Below the pieces are notes generated by a model. That model did not search any database. It had not been told where the DNA came from and saw only the letters and a list, made by a program, of their open reading frames with translations. 64,000 nt of DNA from Streptomyces sp. Mut1 (lineage in GTDB: Bacteria > Actinomycetota > Actinomycetes > Streptomycetales > Streptomycetaceae): the NCBI RefSeq assembly GCF_030719295.1, contig NZ_CP120997.1:6148001-6212000 (forward strand). Direction: 5' to 3'. Below are positions 16,657-25,087 of this stretch, piece by piece (position 1 is the first letter of the stretch; each line of letters starts with the position of its first letter). A program made the position numbers and the translations under genes.

Positions 16657-17832
16657 ATGTCCCGTCGCCGTGCCCATATCGCCATGGTCGGTATCCCCGC
16701 CGTGAGCCATGTCCTGCCGAGCATCGAGGTCATCCGCGAACTGGTGGCCCGCGGCCACCGCGTCACCTACGCCAACGATCCGGTGATGGCCGAGCGCATC
16801 GAGGCCACCGGCGCCACCTTCGTCCCGTACGACTCCGGGCTCCCGGTGGCCGACAACAACTGGCCCGACGACCCCATCGCCGCGATGGACCTCTTCCTCG
16901 ACGAAGGCATCCGCGCCCTGCCGCAGCTGCGCGCCGTCTACGACCGGGACCCGGCGGACCTCTACCTCTACGACATCGGCGCGTACGCCGCCCGCGCGCT
17001 CGCCGAGTCGCAGAACCGCCCCCTCATGCAGCTGTCCCCGACCTTCGTCGGGTGGCGGAGCTACGAGAAGGACGTGGCGGCGCACCTGTGGGCGCTGCCC
17101 GGCGCCGACGACTACCGGGCGAAGTTCACGCGGTGGCTCGCCGGCTGCGGCGCCACCACCACGGACATGGACGTCTTCCCCGGACGCCCCGACCACGCCC
17201 TGGCCCTGATCCCCCGGGCGATGCAGCCGCACGCCGACGACGTCGACACCGACACCGTCACCTTCGTCGGCCCCTGCTTCGCCGGGCGCGGCGACGAGCA
17301 GACCTGGACCCGTCCCGCCGGGGCGGAGAAGGTGCTCCTGATCTCGCTGGGGTCGGCGTACACCAACCGCCCCGGGTTCTACCGCCACTGCCTGGAGGCC
17401 TACGGCGACCTGCCCGGCTGGCACGTCGTGCTCCAGATCGGCGGCCACACCGACCGGGAGGAGCTGGGCGCCATCCCCGGCAACGTCGAAGTGCACCGCT
17501 GGGTACCGCAGTTGGCGATCCTGCACCAGGCCGACGCCTTCATCACGCACGCCGGGATGGGCGGCAGCTCCGAAGGGCTGTACACCGGGGTGCCGATGAT
17601 CGCCGTCCCGCAGGGCGTCGACCAGTTCATGAACGCCGACAAGCTCGTCGAGCTCGGTGTGGCCCGCCGCATCGACACCGACGACGCCACCCCCGAAGCG
17701 CTGCGCGAGGCCCTCGCGGCGCTGGTCTCCGACCCGGAGGTCGCACGGCGCTCGGCCCGGCTGCGTGACGAAGCCCGCGCGGAGGGCGGCACCGGGCGGG
17801 CCGCGGACCTGGTGGAGGAACTGCTCGGCTGA
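16657..17832 (+). CDS. mgt: Macrolide glycosyltransferase (MGT family, GT1)
   Basis: 391 aa, GT-B fold. The N-terminal acceptor domain begins HIAMVGIPAVSHVLPSIEVIRELVARGHRV; the C-terminal donor domain carries the GT1 signature WVPQLAILHQADAFITHAGMGGSSEGLYTGVPMI with His298 contacting the nucleotide sugar phosphates. Members of this family add glucose from UDP-glucose to macrolides and so inactivate them; in Streptomyces they give low-level resistance or protect producers. ATG 16657 has only a weak ribosome site, consistent with control through the leader. A strong bidirectional terminator follows. No macrolide biosynthesis or efflux gene is in the window. Confidence 0.92.
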   Translation: MSRRRAHIAMVGIPAVSHVLPSIEVIRELVARGHRVTYANDPVMAERIEATGATFVPYDSGLPVADNNWPDDPIAAMDLFLDEGIRALPQLRAVYDRDPADLYLYDIGAYAARALAESQNRPLMQLSPTFVGWRSYEKDVAAHLWALPGADDYRAKFTRWLAGCGATTTDMDVFPGRPDHALALIPRAMQPHADDVDTDTVTFVGPCFAGRGDEQTWTRPAGAEKVLLISLGSAYTNRPGFYRHCLEAYGDLPGWHVVLQIGGHTDREELGAIPGNVEVHRWVPQLAILHQADAFITHAGMGGSSEGLYTGVPMIAVPQGVDQFMNADKLVELGVARRIDTDDATPEALREALAALVSDPEVARRSARLRDEARAEGGTGRAADLVEELLG

Positions 17833-17840
17833 TACGACGC

Positions 17841-17883
17841 GGCCGGGGCGGTGAGCGGGTCTTCCCCGTTCACCGCCCCGGCC
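17841..17883. terminator. Bidirectional terminator between mgt and etfA
   Basis: A 14-bp perfect stem (17841-17854 with 17870-17883), extended by an inner CGGG/CCCG pairing, lies between the convergent glycosyltransferase and etfA genes. Confidence 0.85.
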
Positions 17884-17899
17884 GGTCGAGCCCGCGGGA

Positions 17900-18862
17900 T
17901 CAGCCCTTGCGGGTGTTGATCTCCTCGGTCAGCTGGGGGACGACGTCGAAGAGGTCGCCGACGACGCCGTAGTCCACGAGGTCGAAGATCGGGGCCTCGG
18001 AGTCCTTGTTGACCGCGACGATCGTCTTCGAGGTCTGCATCCCCGCCCGGTGCTGGATCGCGCCGGAGATGCCCGAGGCGATGTACAGCTGCGGCGAGAC
18101 GGACTTGCCGGTCTGGCCGACCTGGTTGGTGTGCGGGTACCAGCCGGCGTCCACCGCCGCGCGCGAGGCACCGACGGCCGCACCGAGCGAGTCGGCGAGG
18201 GCCTCGATGACCGCGAAGTTCTCCGCGCCGTTGACACCGCGGCCGCCCGAGACCACGATCGCGGCCTCCGTCAGCTCCGGACGCCCCGTCGACTCGCGCG
18301 GGGTGCGGGAGAGGACCTTGGTGCCCGAAGCCCCGGCGGAGAACTCCACCGCCAGCTCCTCCACCGCACCCGCGGCCGAAGCCGGCTCGACCGGCGCCGA
18401 GTTCGGCTTGACCGTGATCACCGGAGTGCCGCGCGATACCCGCGACTTCGTCGTGAACGACGCCGCGAACGCCGACTGCGTCGCCACCGGGCCCTGCTCA
18501 CCCGCCTCCAGATCCACCGCGTCCGTGATCAGACCCGACCCGATCCGCACCGCGAGGCGCGCGGCGATCTCCTTGCCCTCGGCCGAGGACGGAACCAGCA
18601 CCGCCACCGGCGACACCGCCCCGTACGCCGCCTGCAACGCGTCCACCTTCGGCACGACCAGGAAGTCGCCGTACTCGGAGGCCTCCGAGACCAGCACCTT
18701 CACCGCGCCGTGCTCCGCCAGCACACCCGCCGTGTCCGACGCGCCCGCACCCACCGCGAGCGCCACCGGCTCACCGACGCGGCGCGCCAGCGTCAACAGC
18801 TCCAGCGTCGGCTTGCGGACCGCACCGTCCACATGATCGACAAAGACGAGAACCTCAGCCAT
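17900..18862 (-). CDS. etfA: Electron transfer flavoprotein alpha subunit
   Basis: 320 aa. Binds FAD and passes electrons from acyl-CoA and other flavin dehydrogenases to the ETF-quinone oxidoreductase. The C-terminal FAD domain is intact: [43 protein letters not shown] residues, IQHRAGM and [14 protein letters not shown] 18862 ([11 protein letters not shown]) is preceded by AGGAG; the longer frame is ignored. It follows etfB by 57 nt and is in the same operon, whose promoter carries the TetR-type palindromes. Confidence 0.96.
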   Translation of the reverse strand: MAEVLVFVDHVDGAVRKPTLELLTLARRVGEPVALAVGAGASDTAGVLAEHGAVKVLVSEASEYGDFLVVPKVDALQAAYGAVSPVAVLVPSSAEGKEIAARLAVRIGSGLITDAVDLEAGEQGPVATQSAFAASFTTKSRVSRGTPVITVKPNSAPVEPASAAGAVEELAVEFSAGASGTKVLSRTPRESTGRPELTEAAIVVSGGRGVNGAENFAVIEALADSLGAAVGASRAAVDAGWYPHTNQVGQTGKSVSPQLYIASGISGAIQHRAGMQTSKTIVAVNKDSEAPIFDLVDYGVVGDLFDVVPQLTEEINTRKG

Positions 18863-18919
18863 CAGACTTCCCCACTCCTGCACATCGGCGACAACGACCA
18901 CGAACCAGCGAAACGGAAC

Positions 18920-19705
18920 TCAGATGAACTTCTGACCGGCCAGGAACCCGGCCAGCTGCTTGCCGCCCTCGCCCTCGTCCTTCACGATCGTGCCCGCGGT
19001 GCGGGCCGGACGCTCGGCCGCGGAGTCGACCGCGGTCCAGGAACCCGCCAGACCCACCTCGTCCGCGTCGATACCCAGGTCGTCCAGGTCCAGGGACTTC
19101 ACCGGCTTCTTCTTCGCCGCCATGATCCCCTTGAACGACGGATACCGGGCCTCACCGGACTGATCGGTCACCGACACCACCGCCGGCAACGACGCCTCCA
19201 GCTCCTCCGACGCACTGTCACCATCACGCCGGCCCCGGACGACACCGCCCTCCACCGACACCTGCGACAGCAACGTCACCTGCGGCACACCCAGCCGCTC
19301 CGCCAGCAGCGCCGGAACCACACCCATCGTCCCGTCCGTCGACGCCATCCCCGAGATCACCAGGTCGTAACCCGTCTCCTCGACAGCCTTCGCCAGCACC
19401 AGCGACGTACCGATCACATCCGAACCGTGCAGATCGTCGTCCTCGACGTGAACCGCCCTGTCCGCACCCATCGACAACGCCTTGCGCAACGCGTCCTTGG
19501 CATCCTCCGGACCCACCGTCAACACGGTGACCTCCGCATCGTCCGCCGCGTCCGCGATCTGCAACGCCTGCTCGACCGCGTACTCGTCCAGTTCCGACAG
19601 CAGACCGTCGACATCCTCACGGTCCAACGTCAGGTCATCGGCGAAATGCCGGTCACCGGTCGCGTCGGGCACGTACTTCACACAGACAACGATCCTCAAG
19701 CTCAC
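18920..19705 (-). CDS. etfB: Electron transfer flavoprotein beta subunit
   Basis: 261 aa, normal length. MSLRIVVCVKYVPD is the standard N terminus; the AMP-binding area VTVLTVGPEDAKDALRKALSMGADRAVHV is present, as is the recognition-loop region GTMGVVPALLAERLGVPQVT that docks partner dehydrogenases. Start is GTG 19705 with GGGAGAG upstream. It heads the etfBA operon, divergent from a TetR regulator with 109 bp between starts. Confidence 0.96.
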   Translation of the reverse strand: MSLRIVVCVKYVPDATGDRHFADDLTLDREDVDGLLSELDEYAVEQALQIADAADDAEVTVLTVGPEDAKDALRKALSMGADRAVHVEDDDLHGSDVIGTSLVLAKAVEETGYDLVISGMASTDGTMGVVPALLAERLGVPQVTLLSQVSVEGGVVRGRRDGDSASEELEASLPAVVSVTDQSGEARYPSFKGIMAAKKKPVKSLDLDDLGIDADEVGLAGSWTAVDSAAERPARTAGTIVKDEGEGGKQLAGFLAGQKFI

Positions 19706-19748
19706 GCCGGCTCTCCCTGTACCTGGTGGTGTCCTGCGGGAATCCTAT

Positions 19749-19783
19749 GGCACTCAGTACCCTGCGTAAAGGTACCCAGTGTC
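19749..19783. promoter_or_regulatory. Paired 13-bp palindromes between etfB and tetR
   Basis: Two copies of the palindrome GG-AC--AGT--C: GGCACTCAGTACC (19749-19761) and GGTACCCAGTGTC (19771-19783), centres 22 bp apart. The same motif recurs at 20610-20645. It probably binds the adjacent TetR protein, which would control itself and etfBA. Confidence 0.75.
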
Positions 19784-19814
19784 AGCGGGGTGCTTTCGGT
19801 GTTACGTTTCCGGC

Positions 19815-20579
19815 ATGACCGAAGACCGCGGACCGGCCAAGAAGCCCCCCATGCGTGACGTGCTCGCCGAGGCGGCCTTCGGGCTCTTCATGGAGCGCGG
19901 GTTCGAGCGGACCACGGTGGACGACATCGTCGCGAGGGCGGGGGTGGGGCGGCGCTCGTTCTTCCGCTACTTCCCCTCGAAGGAGGACGCGGTCTTCCCC
20001 GATCACGAGCGCTGCCTCGCGGACATGACCGCGTTCCTCGCGGCCGCGGGCGACGACGACCCGGTCGCCACGGTGTGCGACGCGGCGCGGCTGGTGCTGC
20101 GGATGTACGCGGAGAACCCGGAGTTCTCCGTACAGCGCTACCGGCTCACCCGGGAGGTGCCCGGACTGCGCACCTACGAACTCTCCGTGGTGCGCCGCTA
20201 CGAGCGGACCCTCGCCGGCTACCTGGAGCGGCGCTGGGCCGAGGCCCCGGACGCTCCGTCGGACGCCGCGCTGCGGGCCGAGGTGATCGCGGCATCGGTC
20301 GTCGCCGCGCACAACAACGGGCTGCGGTCCTGGCTGCGTTCGGGCGGCGAGGGTGACGCGGGGGCGGAGGTGGACCGGGCGCTGGAGCTCGTGCGCGCGG
20401 TGTGGAGCGAGGCGGACGGACGCCCCGTCACCCGGGCGCCACAACCCGCCCCCGTCACCACCGCCCCGGCCCCGTCCGCCTCCGTGGGCGAGGACGAGGT
20501 GATCGTCATGGTCGCGCGCAAGGGGGCGCCGATGTGGCGCGTGGTCCAGCACATCGAGTCCGCGCTCGGCACCGCCTGA
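19815..20579 (+). CDS. TetR-family transcriptional regulator
   Basis: 254 aa. The N-terminal HTH is typical: LAEAAFGLFMERGFERTTVDDIVARAGVGRRSFFRYFPSKEDAVF, in which the FFRYF segment is common in regulators of acyl-CoA-related genes. The C-terminal ligand domain has no clear family wording; after residue about 205 a Pro/Ala linker leads to a short tail (VIVMVARKGAPMW) that is not part of the usual fold. ATG 19815 is chosen; an upstream in-frame start would overlap the operator. It lies between etfBA (divergent) and the Zn-ribbon/OB-fold gene (downstream), both preceded by the same palindrome pair. Confidence 0.92.
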   Translation: MTEDRGPAKKPPMRDVLAEAAFGLFMERGFERTTVDDIVARAGVGRRSFFRYFPSKEDAVFPDHERCLADMTAFLAAAGDDDPVATVCDAARLVLRMYAENPEFSVQRYRLTREVPGLRTYELSVVRRYERTLAGYLERRWAEAPDAPSDAALRAEVIAASVVAAHNNGLRSWLRSGGEGDAGAEVDRALELVRAVWSEADGRPVTRAPQPAPVTTAPAPSASVGEDEVIVMVARKGAPMWRVVQHIESALGTA

Positions 20580-20609
20580 CGGCCGAAGAGAGCCACATCA
20601 CTTCTTCGC

Positions 20610-20645
20610 GGCACTCAGTGCCTTTACTTCATGGAACTAAGTGCC
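20610..20645. promoter_or_regulatory. Second pair of the TetR-type palindromes
   Basis: GGCACTCAGTGCC (20610-20622, perfect palindrome) and GGAACTAAGTGCC (20633-20645), centres 23 bp apart, match the pair before etfB. They lie 65-100 bp upstream of the Zn-ribbon/OB-fold gene and just after tetR. Confidence 0.78.
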
Positions 20646-20709
20646 ATACGGTGCCGGTGTGCCATCGCCGAGGGTGCGGCGCGGCCGAGTCGAGCGCGGG
20701 AGGCGGAAC

Positions 20710-21111
20710 GTGTTCAGTACCGGAATCGACGTGGGGCCGCCGGCCCGCGAGGCAGTGCGGCCGGACAGCCACGAGGGGCTGGTCTACCAGGTGTGCCGGT
20801 GGTGCGGCACGGCCTCGTTCCGCAAACTCCTGTGCCCCGTCTGCGCGTCGAGCGACCTCGAATCGGAGCGCAGCGACGGATACGGCGTCGTCGTGCGTTC
20901 CAGCGTCGTCAACCGCTACTCGCGGGTGATGCGCAACGAGTCCCTGGTCCGCTTCCCCGAGGGCTTCGTCTACCGGTGCCGCATCGTGGGCGCGGCCCCG
21001 CACCTCGTGAACGTCGGCGACCGGGTCCGCCCGGTCGGCGGCAGGACCTCCGAGGCCGGCGAAGTGGTGCTCGAACTCTGCGAGCCGCCCGGCTCCTCCG
21101 GCTGGTACTGA
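20710..21111 (+). CDS. Zn-ribbon/OB-fold protein (DUF35 type)
   Basis: 133 aa. A rubredoxin-like zinc ribbon (CRWCGTASFRKLLCPVCASS, four Cys) is followed by an OB fold (GVVVRSSVVNRYSR... VGDRVRPVGG). DUF35 proteins usually pair with thiolases or hydroxymethylglutaryl-CoA-like enzymes and bind acyl-CoA; no thiolase is nearby here. GTG 20710 has GGGAGG upstream; the longer frame lacks family sequence. The shared palindromes tie its expression to etfBA, so a role in acyl-CoA metabolism is a fair inference. Confidence 0.85.
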   Translation: MFSTGIDVGPPAREAVRPDSHEGLVYQVCRWCGTASFRKLLCPVCASSDLESERSDGYGVVVRSSVVNRYSRVMRNESLVRFPEGFVYRCRIVGAAPHLVNVGDRVRPVGGRTSEAGEVVLELCEPPGSSGWY

Positions 21112-21129
21112 GCGGGCAGGCCGTTTCCG

Positions 21130-21172
21130 CCGGAGGCGTGCCGCGCCGTCACGCCTCCGGACGGCGCGGCAC
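21130..21172 (+). terminator. Overlapping alternative hairpins after the OB-fold gene
   Basis: Two stems are possible and exclude each other: 21130-21140 with 21150-21160 (11 bp) and 21138-21149 with 21161-21172 (12 bp). They lie 19 bp past the stop and probably end transcription. The other bases of 21112-21351 show no gene. Confidence 0.65.
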
Positions 21173-21351
21173 GGCGAGGACGCACCGGTACGCGGTTCGC
21201 GGCCGGCCGAGGCGCGCGGTTCCGTACGCCCGCCCCGCGGTTTCCCCGCAAGGTGCCGGGCGGCCCGGCACACGTCCCATTGATTCATCCGATGAACTTT
21301 GCGCCCGCCCTTCTCCCGAGGGGGCGTCGCCGCTACCATCGGGACGCGAAA

Positions 21352-21365
21352 TGGGAGCGCTCCCA
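21352..21365. promoter_or_regulatory. CebR box (perfect 14-bp palindrome)
   Basis: TGGGAGCGCTCCCA is identical to the consensus operator of CebR, the LacI-family repressor of cellulose utilisation in Streptomyces, which releases DNA on binding cello-oligosaccharides. It lies 58 bp upstream of the GH74 gene start. Confidence 0.92.
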
Positions 21366-21422
21366 CATCCGTTCACCCCCTTACCGCCGTTGTCGGCGGT
21401 CCTGTTCGGAGAGGACGTTCCC

Positions 21423-24170
21423 GTGCGCTCACGCGCAAGATCCCTTGCCACTCTGGTGGCAGCACTCACGCTCACCGCCGGGCTCTTCGCCGCCGGTGCC
21501 CCGGCGTCGGCGAGAGCCGGCGACGCCACCCCCACTGCCCAGGCATCCGATGTGTCCCTCGCGGCGGACACGTACGACTGGAAGAACGTCCGCATCGACG
21601 GCGGAGGCTTCGTCCCGGGCATCGTCTTCAACCGGTCGGAGAAGAACCTCGCCTACGCCCGCACCGACATCGGCGGTGCCTACCGCTGGGACCAGTCCGG
21701 GAAGCGGTGGACGCCGCTGCTGGACTGGGTGGACTGGGACCACTGGGGCTGGACCGGGGTGGTGAGCCTCGCCTCGGACTCCGTCGATCCGGACAACGTG
21801 TACGCCGCCGTGGGCACGTACACCAACGACTGGGACCCCACCAACGGCGCGGTGCTGCGCTCGTCGGACCGGGGCGCCAGCTGGAAGGCGAGCACGCTGC
21901 CGTTCAAGCTCGGCGGCAACATGCCGGGCCGGGGCATGGGCGAGCGGCTCGCGGTCGACCCGAACAAGAACTCCGTGCTGTACCTCGGCGCGCCCAGCGG
22001 CAACGGCCTGTGGCGGTCCACCGACTCCGGTGCGACCTGGTCCGAGGTGACGGCCTTCCCCAACCCGGGGAACTACTCCCAGGACCCGACCGACACCAGC
22101 GGCTACGGCAACGACAACCAGGGCATCGTCTGGGTGACGTTCGACGAGCGCACCGGCGGCGCGGGCGGCGCGACCCAGGACATCTACGTCGGGGTCGCCG
22201 ACAAGGACAACACCGTCTACCGCTCCACGGACGGCGGGACCACCTGGTCGCGGATCGCCGGACAGCCGACCGGATACCTGGCGCACAAGGGCGTACTGGA
22301 CTCCGAGAACGGCTACCTCTATCTGACGCTCAGCGACACCGGCGGTCCCTACGACGGCGCCAAGGGGCAGATCTGGCGCTACACCACCGCGACAGGCGAA
22401 TGGAAGGACGTCAGCCCGGTCGCCGAGGCCGACACCTACTACGGCTTCAGCGGGCTGACCGTGGACCGCCAGCACCCGGGCACCGTGATGGCGACCGCGT
22501 ACAGCTCCTGGTGGCCGGACACCCAGATCTTCCGCTCCACGGACAGCGGGTCGACCTGGACCCAGGCCTGGGACTACAGCAGTTACCCCAACCGCACCGA
22601 CCGCTTCACCCAGGACGTCTCCTCGGTGCCGTGGCTGACCTGGGGCGCCAATCCCTCGCCGCCGGAGACCACGCCCAAGCTGGGCTGGATGACCGAGGCG
22701 CTGGAGATCGACCCGTTCGACTCGGACCGGATGATGTACGGCACCGGCGCGACGGTCTACGGCACCGAGAACCTCACGAACTGGGACGCCGGCAGTCGGT
22801 TCGAGATCACCCCGATGGTGCGGGGGATCGAGGAGACCGCCGTCAACGACCTGGCGAGCCCGCCGTCCGGGGCGCCGCTGCTCAGCGCGCTCGGTGACAT
22901 CGGGGGCTTCCGGCACACCGATCTCGACGCCGTGCCGGACATGATGTTCACCTCGCCGAACCTCACCTCCACCACCAGCATCGACTTCGCCGGGACCAGC
23001 CCGAACACGGTCGTCCGGGTCGGCAGCGCCGACGACACCCCGCACATCGGCTTCTCCACGGACAACGGCTCCAACTGGTTCCAGGGTTCCGAGCCCTCCG
23101 GGGTGACCGGCGGCGGCACCGTCGCGGCGGCGGCCGACGCCGGCGGTTTCGTATGGAGCCCGGAGGGAACGGGCGTCCACCACACGACCGGGTACGGGAG
23201 TTCGTGGACCGCGTCCACCGGCATCCCGGACGGCGCGGCGGTCGAGGCGGACCGGAAGAACCCGAAGAAGTTCTACGGGTACAAGGCCGGCACCTTCTAC
23301 CTCTCGACGGACGGTGGCGCGACCTTCACGGCGAAGGCGTCGAGCGGCCTGCCCACCGAGGGCAACGTCCGCTTCCAGGCCGTCCCGGGCACCGAGGGCG
23401 ACGTGTGGCTCGCGGGCGGCAGCGCGACGGGCGCGTACGGCCTGTGGCACTCCACCGACTCGGGGGCGACCTTCACGGAACTGACCGGCGTCGAGGAGGC
23501 GGACTCGGTCGGCTTCGGCAAGGCGGCGGCGGGGGCCTCGTACCAGACGGTCTTCGTCACCGCGAAGATCGACGGGGTGCGCGGGATCTTCCGCTCCACC
23601 GACGCGGGCGCCAACTGGACCCGGATCAACGACGACGCGCACCAGTGGGGCTGGACCGGTGCCTCGATCACCGGTGACCCGCGCGTCTACGGCCGGGTGT
23701 ACGTCTCGACCAACGGGCGCGGGATCATGTACGGCGAGTCCTCGGACAGCGACGGAGGCGGCACGGACCCGGGCACGGACCCCGGTACGGATCCCGGCAC
23801 CGATCCGGGTACGGACCCCGGCACCGATCCGGGCAACCCGCCCGGTGACGCCGCCTGTTCGGTGACGTACGAGGTCACCAACGAGTGGGCCGGCGGCTTC
23901 CAGGCCGAGGTGACCCTCACCAACACCGGCGGCACGGAGCTGGACGGCTGGGAGCTGGCCTGGACGTTCCCGGACGGGCAGCGGGTCGGCCAGATGTGGA
24001 ACGCGACCCCCACGCAGGACGGGACGAAGGTCACGGTCTCCAACGTCTCCTGGAACGGCAGGGTGGCGCCGGGCGCCTCGGCGGGCTTCGGCTTCACCGG
24101 CACCCTGACGGGCGGGAACACGCCACCGGACGACTTCGCCCTGGGCGACGAGGTCTGCGCCACCGGCTGA
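21423..24170 (+). CDS. Secreted GH74 xyloglucanase with CBM2
   Basis: 915 aa. A Sec signal peptide ends near residue 30; residues about 50-775 form the two seven-bladed propellers of GH74 with many sialidase-type S-T-D-x-G-x-T-W repeats. The catalytic aspartates match Asp82 in RTDIGGAYRW and Asp492 in LGDIGGFRHTD. A linker with six TDPG repeats (about 781-805) leads to a C-terminal CBM2 cellulose-binding module starting ACSVTYEVTNEW. The enzyme should cut xyloglucan while bound to cellulose in plant walls. GTG 21423 has GGAGAGG upstream. The CebR box explains induction by cellulose breakdown products. A terminator follows. Confidence 0.94.
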   Translation: MRSRARSLATLVAALTLTAGLFAAGAPASARAGDATPTAQASDVSLAADTYDWKNVRIDGGGFVPGIVFNRSEKNLAYARTDIGGAYRWDQSGKRWTPLLDWVDWDHWGWTGVVSLASDSVDPDNVYAAVGTYTNDWDPTNGAVLRSSDRGASWKASTLPFKLGGNMPGRGMGERLAVDPNKNSVLYLGAPSGNGLWRSTDSGATWSEVTAFPNPGNYSQDPTDTSGYGNDNQGIVWVTFDERTGGAGGATQDIYVGVADKDNTVYRSTDGGTTWSRIAGQPTGYLAHKGVLDSENGYLYLTLSDTGGPYDGAKGQIWRYTTATGEWKDVSPVAEADTYYGFSGLTVDRQHPGTVMATAYSSWWPDTQIFRSTDSGSTWTQAWDYSSYPNRTDRFTQDVSSVPWLTWGANPSPPETTPKLGWMTEALEIDPFDSDRMMYGTGATVYGTENLTNWDAGSRFEITPMVRGIEETAVNDLASPPSGAPLLSALGDIGGFRHTDLDAVPDMMFTSPNLTSTTSIDFAGTSPNTVVRVGSADDTPHIGFSTDNGSNWFQGSEPSGVTGGGTVAAAADAGGFVWSPEGTGVHHTTGYGSSWTASTGIPDGAAVEADRKNPKKFYGYKAGTFYLSTDGGATFTAKASSGLPTEGNVRFQAVPGTEGDVWLAGGSATGAYGLWHSTDSGATFTELTGVEEADSVGFGKAAAGASYQTVFVTAKIDGVRGIFRSTDAGANWTRINDDAHQWGWTGASITGDPRVYGRVYVSTNGRGIMYGESSDSDGGGTDPGTDPGTDPGTDPGTDPGTDPGNPPGDAACSVTYEVTNEWAGGFQAEVTLTNTGGTELDGWELAWTFPDGQRVGQMWNATPTQDGTKVTVSNVSWNGRVAPGASAGFGFTGTLTGGNTPPDDFALGDEVCATG

Positions 24171-24194
24171 TACCGGGTGCGGTGGCCTTCGGGT

Positions 24195-24228
24195 GAGGGG
24201 CGGGCCGGGCGAGGCCGGCCCGCCCCTC
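24195..24228 (+). terminator. Terminator of the GH74 gene
   Basis: 14-bp perfect stem (24195-24208 with 24215-24228), 6-nt loop, 24 bp after the stop codon. Confidence 0.85.
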
Positions 24229-24277
24229 GACACGCTCTTACTGGCCCCGTACAGGTTCGTCGGCCATACTGCCCGCC

Positions 24278-24868
24278 GTGGAGCAGCGCATAGATCCGAA
24301 CACTCAGCCCGCGTACGCCGCAGGGACCGACCCGGCGTACATCCCCGGTCTCACGGTCCCCCGACCCGCCGCGACGGCGGAGAAGGAGGAGCCGGAGAGC
24401 ACCGGGGAGCCCGCAGCCGCCGACGCCGTCACGGAGCCGGCGCCCGACGACGCGAAGCCCGACGACGGGCCGGCGGCGGACGACGAGAAGGCCGGGGAGA
24501 CAGCGACGGCCGACGCCGGCGAGGAGGCCGCGAACGACGAGGCCGGTGAGGCGGCCGGGAACGACGAGGACGGCGAAGAGGCCGACGACGGGCCCTCGTT
24601 CGAGGTGAGCGACCGGCGCGGCTCGATCTCAGCGGGCCGCGACGGCGTCCGTTTCACGCTCGACGACCAGCAGGCCGACTTCGGCTGGGACGAGATCGGC
24701 GCGGTCGAGCTGAAGCCGGCCCGTTTCGGCCGCCGGTTCACCGTCACCGTCCACCTGTCGACCAAGCGCTGGTTCAACGCGGAGGTCGAGGCGGAGGCCC
24801 GCGGCAGCCTCAAGGAGTGGACGGAGGGCTTCGACGCGGTTCTGGACGCCTACTTCGAGGAGTCCTGA
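24278..24868 (+). CDS. Acidic protein of unknown function
   Basis: 196 aa, no recognised family. Residues 1-105 are low-complexity, rich in Glu, Asp, Ala and Pro, and surely disordered. Residues about 108-196 form a compact domain (FEVSDRRGSISAGRDGVRF, then a beta-rich stretch and the C-terminal helix LKEWTEGFDAVLDAYFEE) that recalls pleckstrin-like small folds, but I cannot assign it. Start GTG 24278 comes soon after the GH74 terminator; no strong ribosome site is seen. It converges on the SIS gene. Confidence 0.75.
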   Translation: MEQRIDPNTQPAYAAGTDPAYIPGLTVPRPAATAEKEEPESTGEPAAADAVTEPAPDDAKPDDGPAADDEKAGETATADAGEEAANDEAGEAAGNDEDGEEADDGPSFEVSDRRGSISAGRDGVRFTLDDQQADFGWDEIGAVELKPARFGRRFTVTVHLSTKRWFNAEVEAEARGSLKEWTEGFDAVLDAYFEES

Positions 24869-24981
24869 CCCGGGCTCGGGCCACGCCCTGACCCGGTCCG
24901 CGCGGCGCCTCCAGGTCGTGCGGCCGCGCGGACGCCCCGAGCGCCGCGTCGGCCGCGGGCGAACCCCCGTACCGGAAGCGG

Positions 24982-25010
24982 CCCGAGGTGGCCCCAGGGG
25001 CCACCTCGGG
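24982..25010. terminator. Bidirectional terminator
   Basis: Positions 24982-24995 pair perfectly with 24997-25010 (innermost pairs unlikely to form). It lies between the convergent acidic-protein and SIS-domain genes. Confidence 0.85.
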
Positions 25011-25087
25011 CAGCCGGGGGCGGTGCCCGGGGTCGGCGCGGACAGGCGGGCGGTGCGTTCCACGAGGCTAGCGCCGCCGATTGCCGC

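Noticed and set aside
20629..21366. Minus-strand frame opposite the Zn-ribbon gene
   Set aside because: Shadow of the GTG 20710 gene, which has a CxxC zinc ribbon and a good ribosome site.
23757..23840. 12-bp tandem repeats in the GH74 gene
   Set aside because: They encode the TDPG linker between catalytic and CBM2 domains, a common feature, not a separate element.
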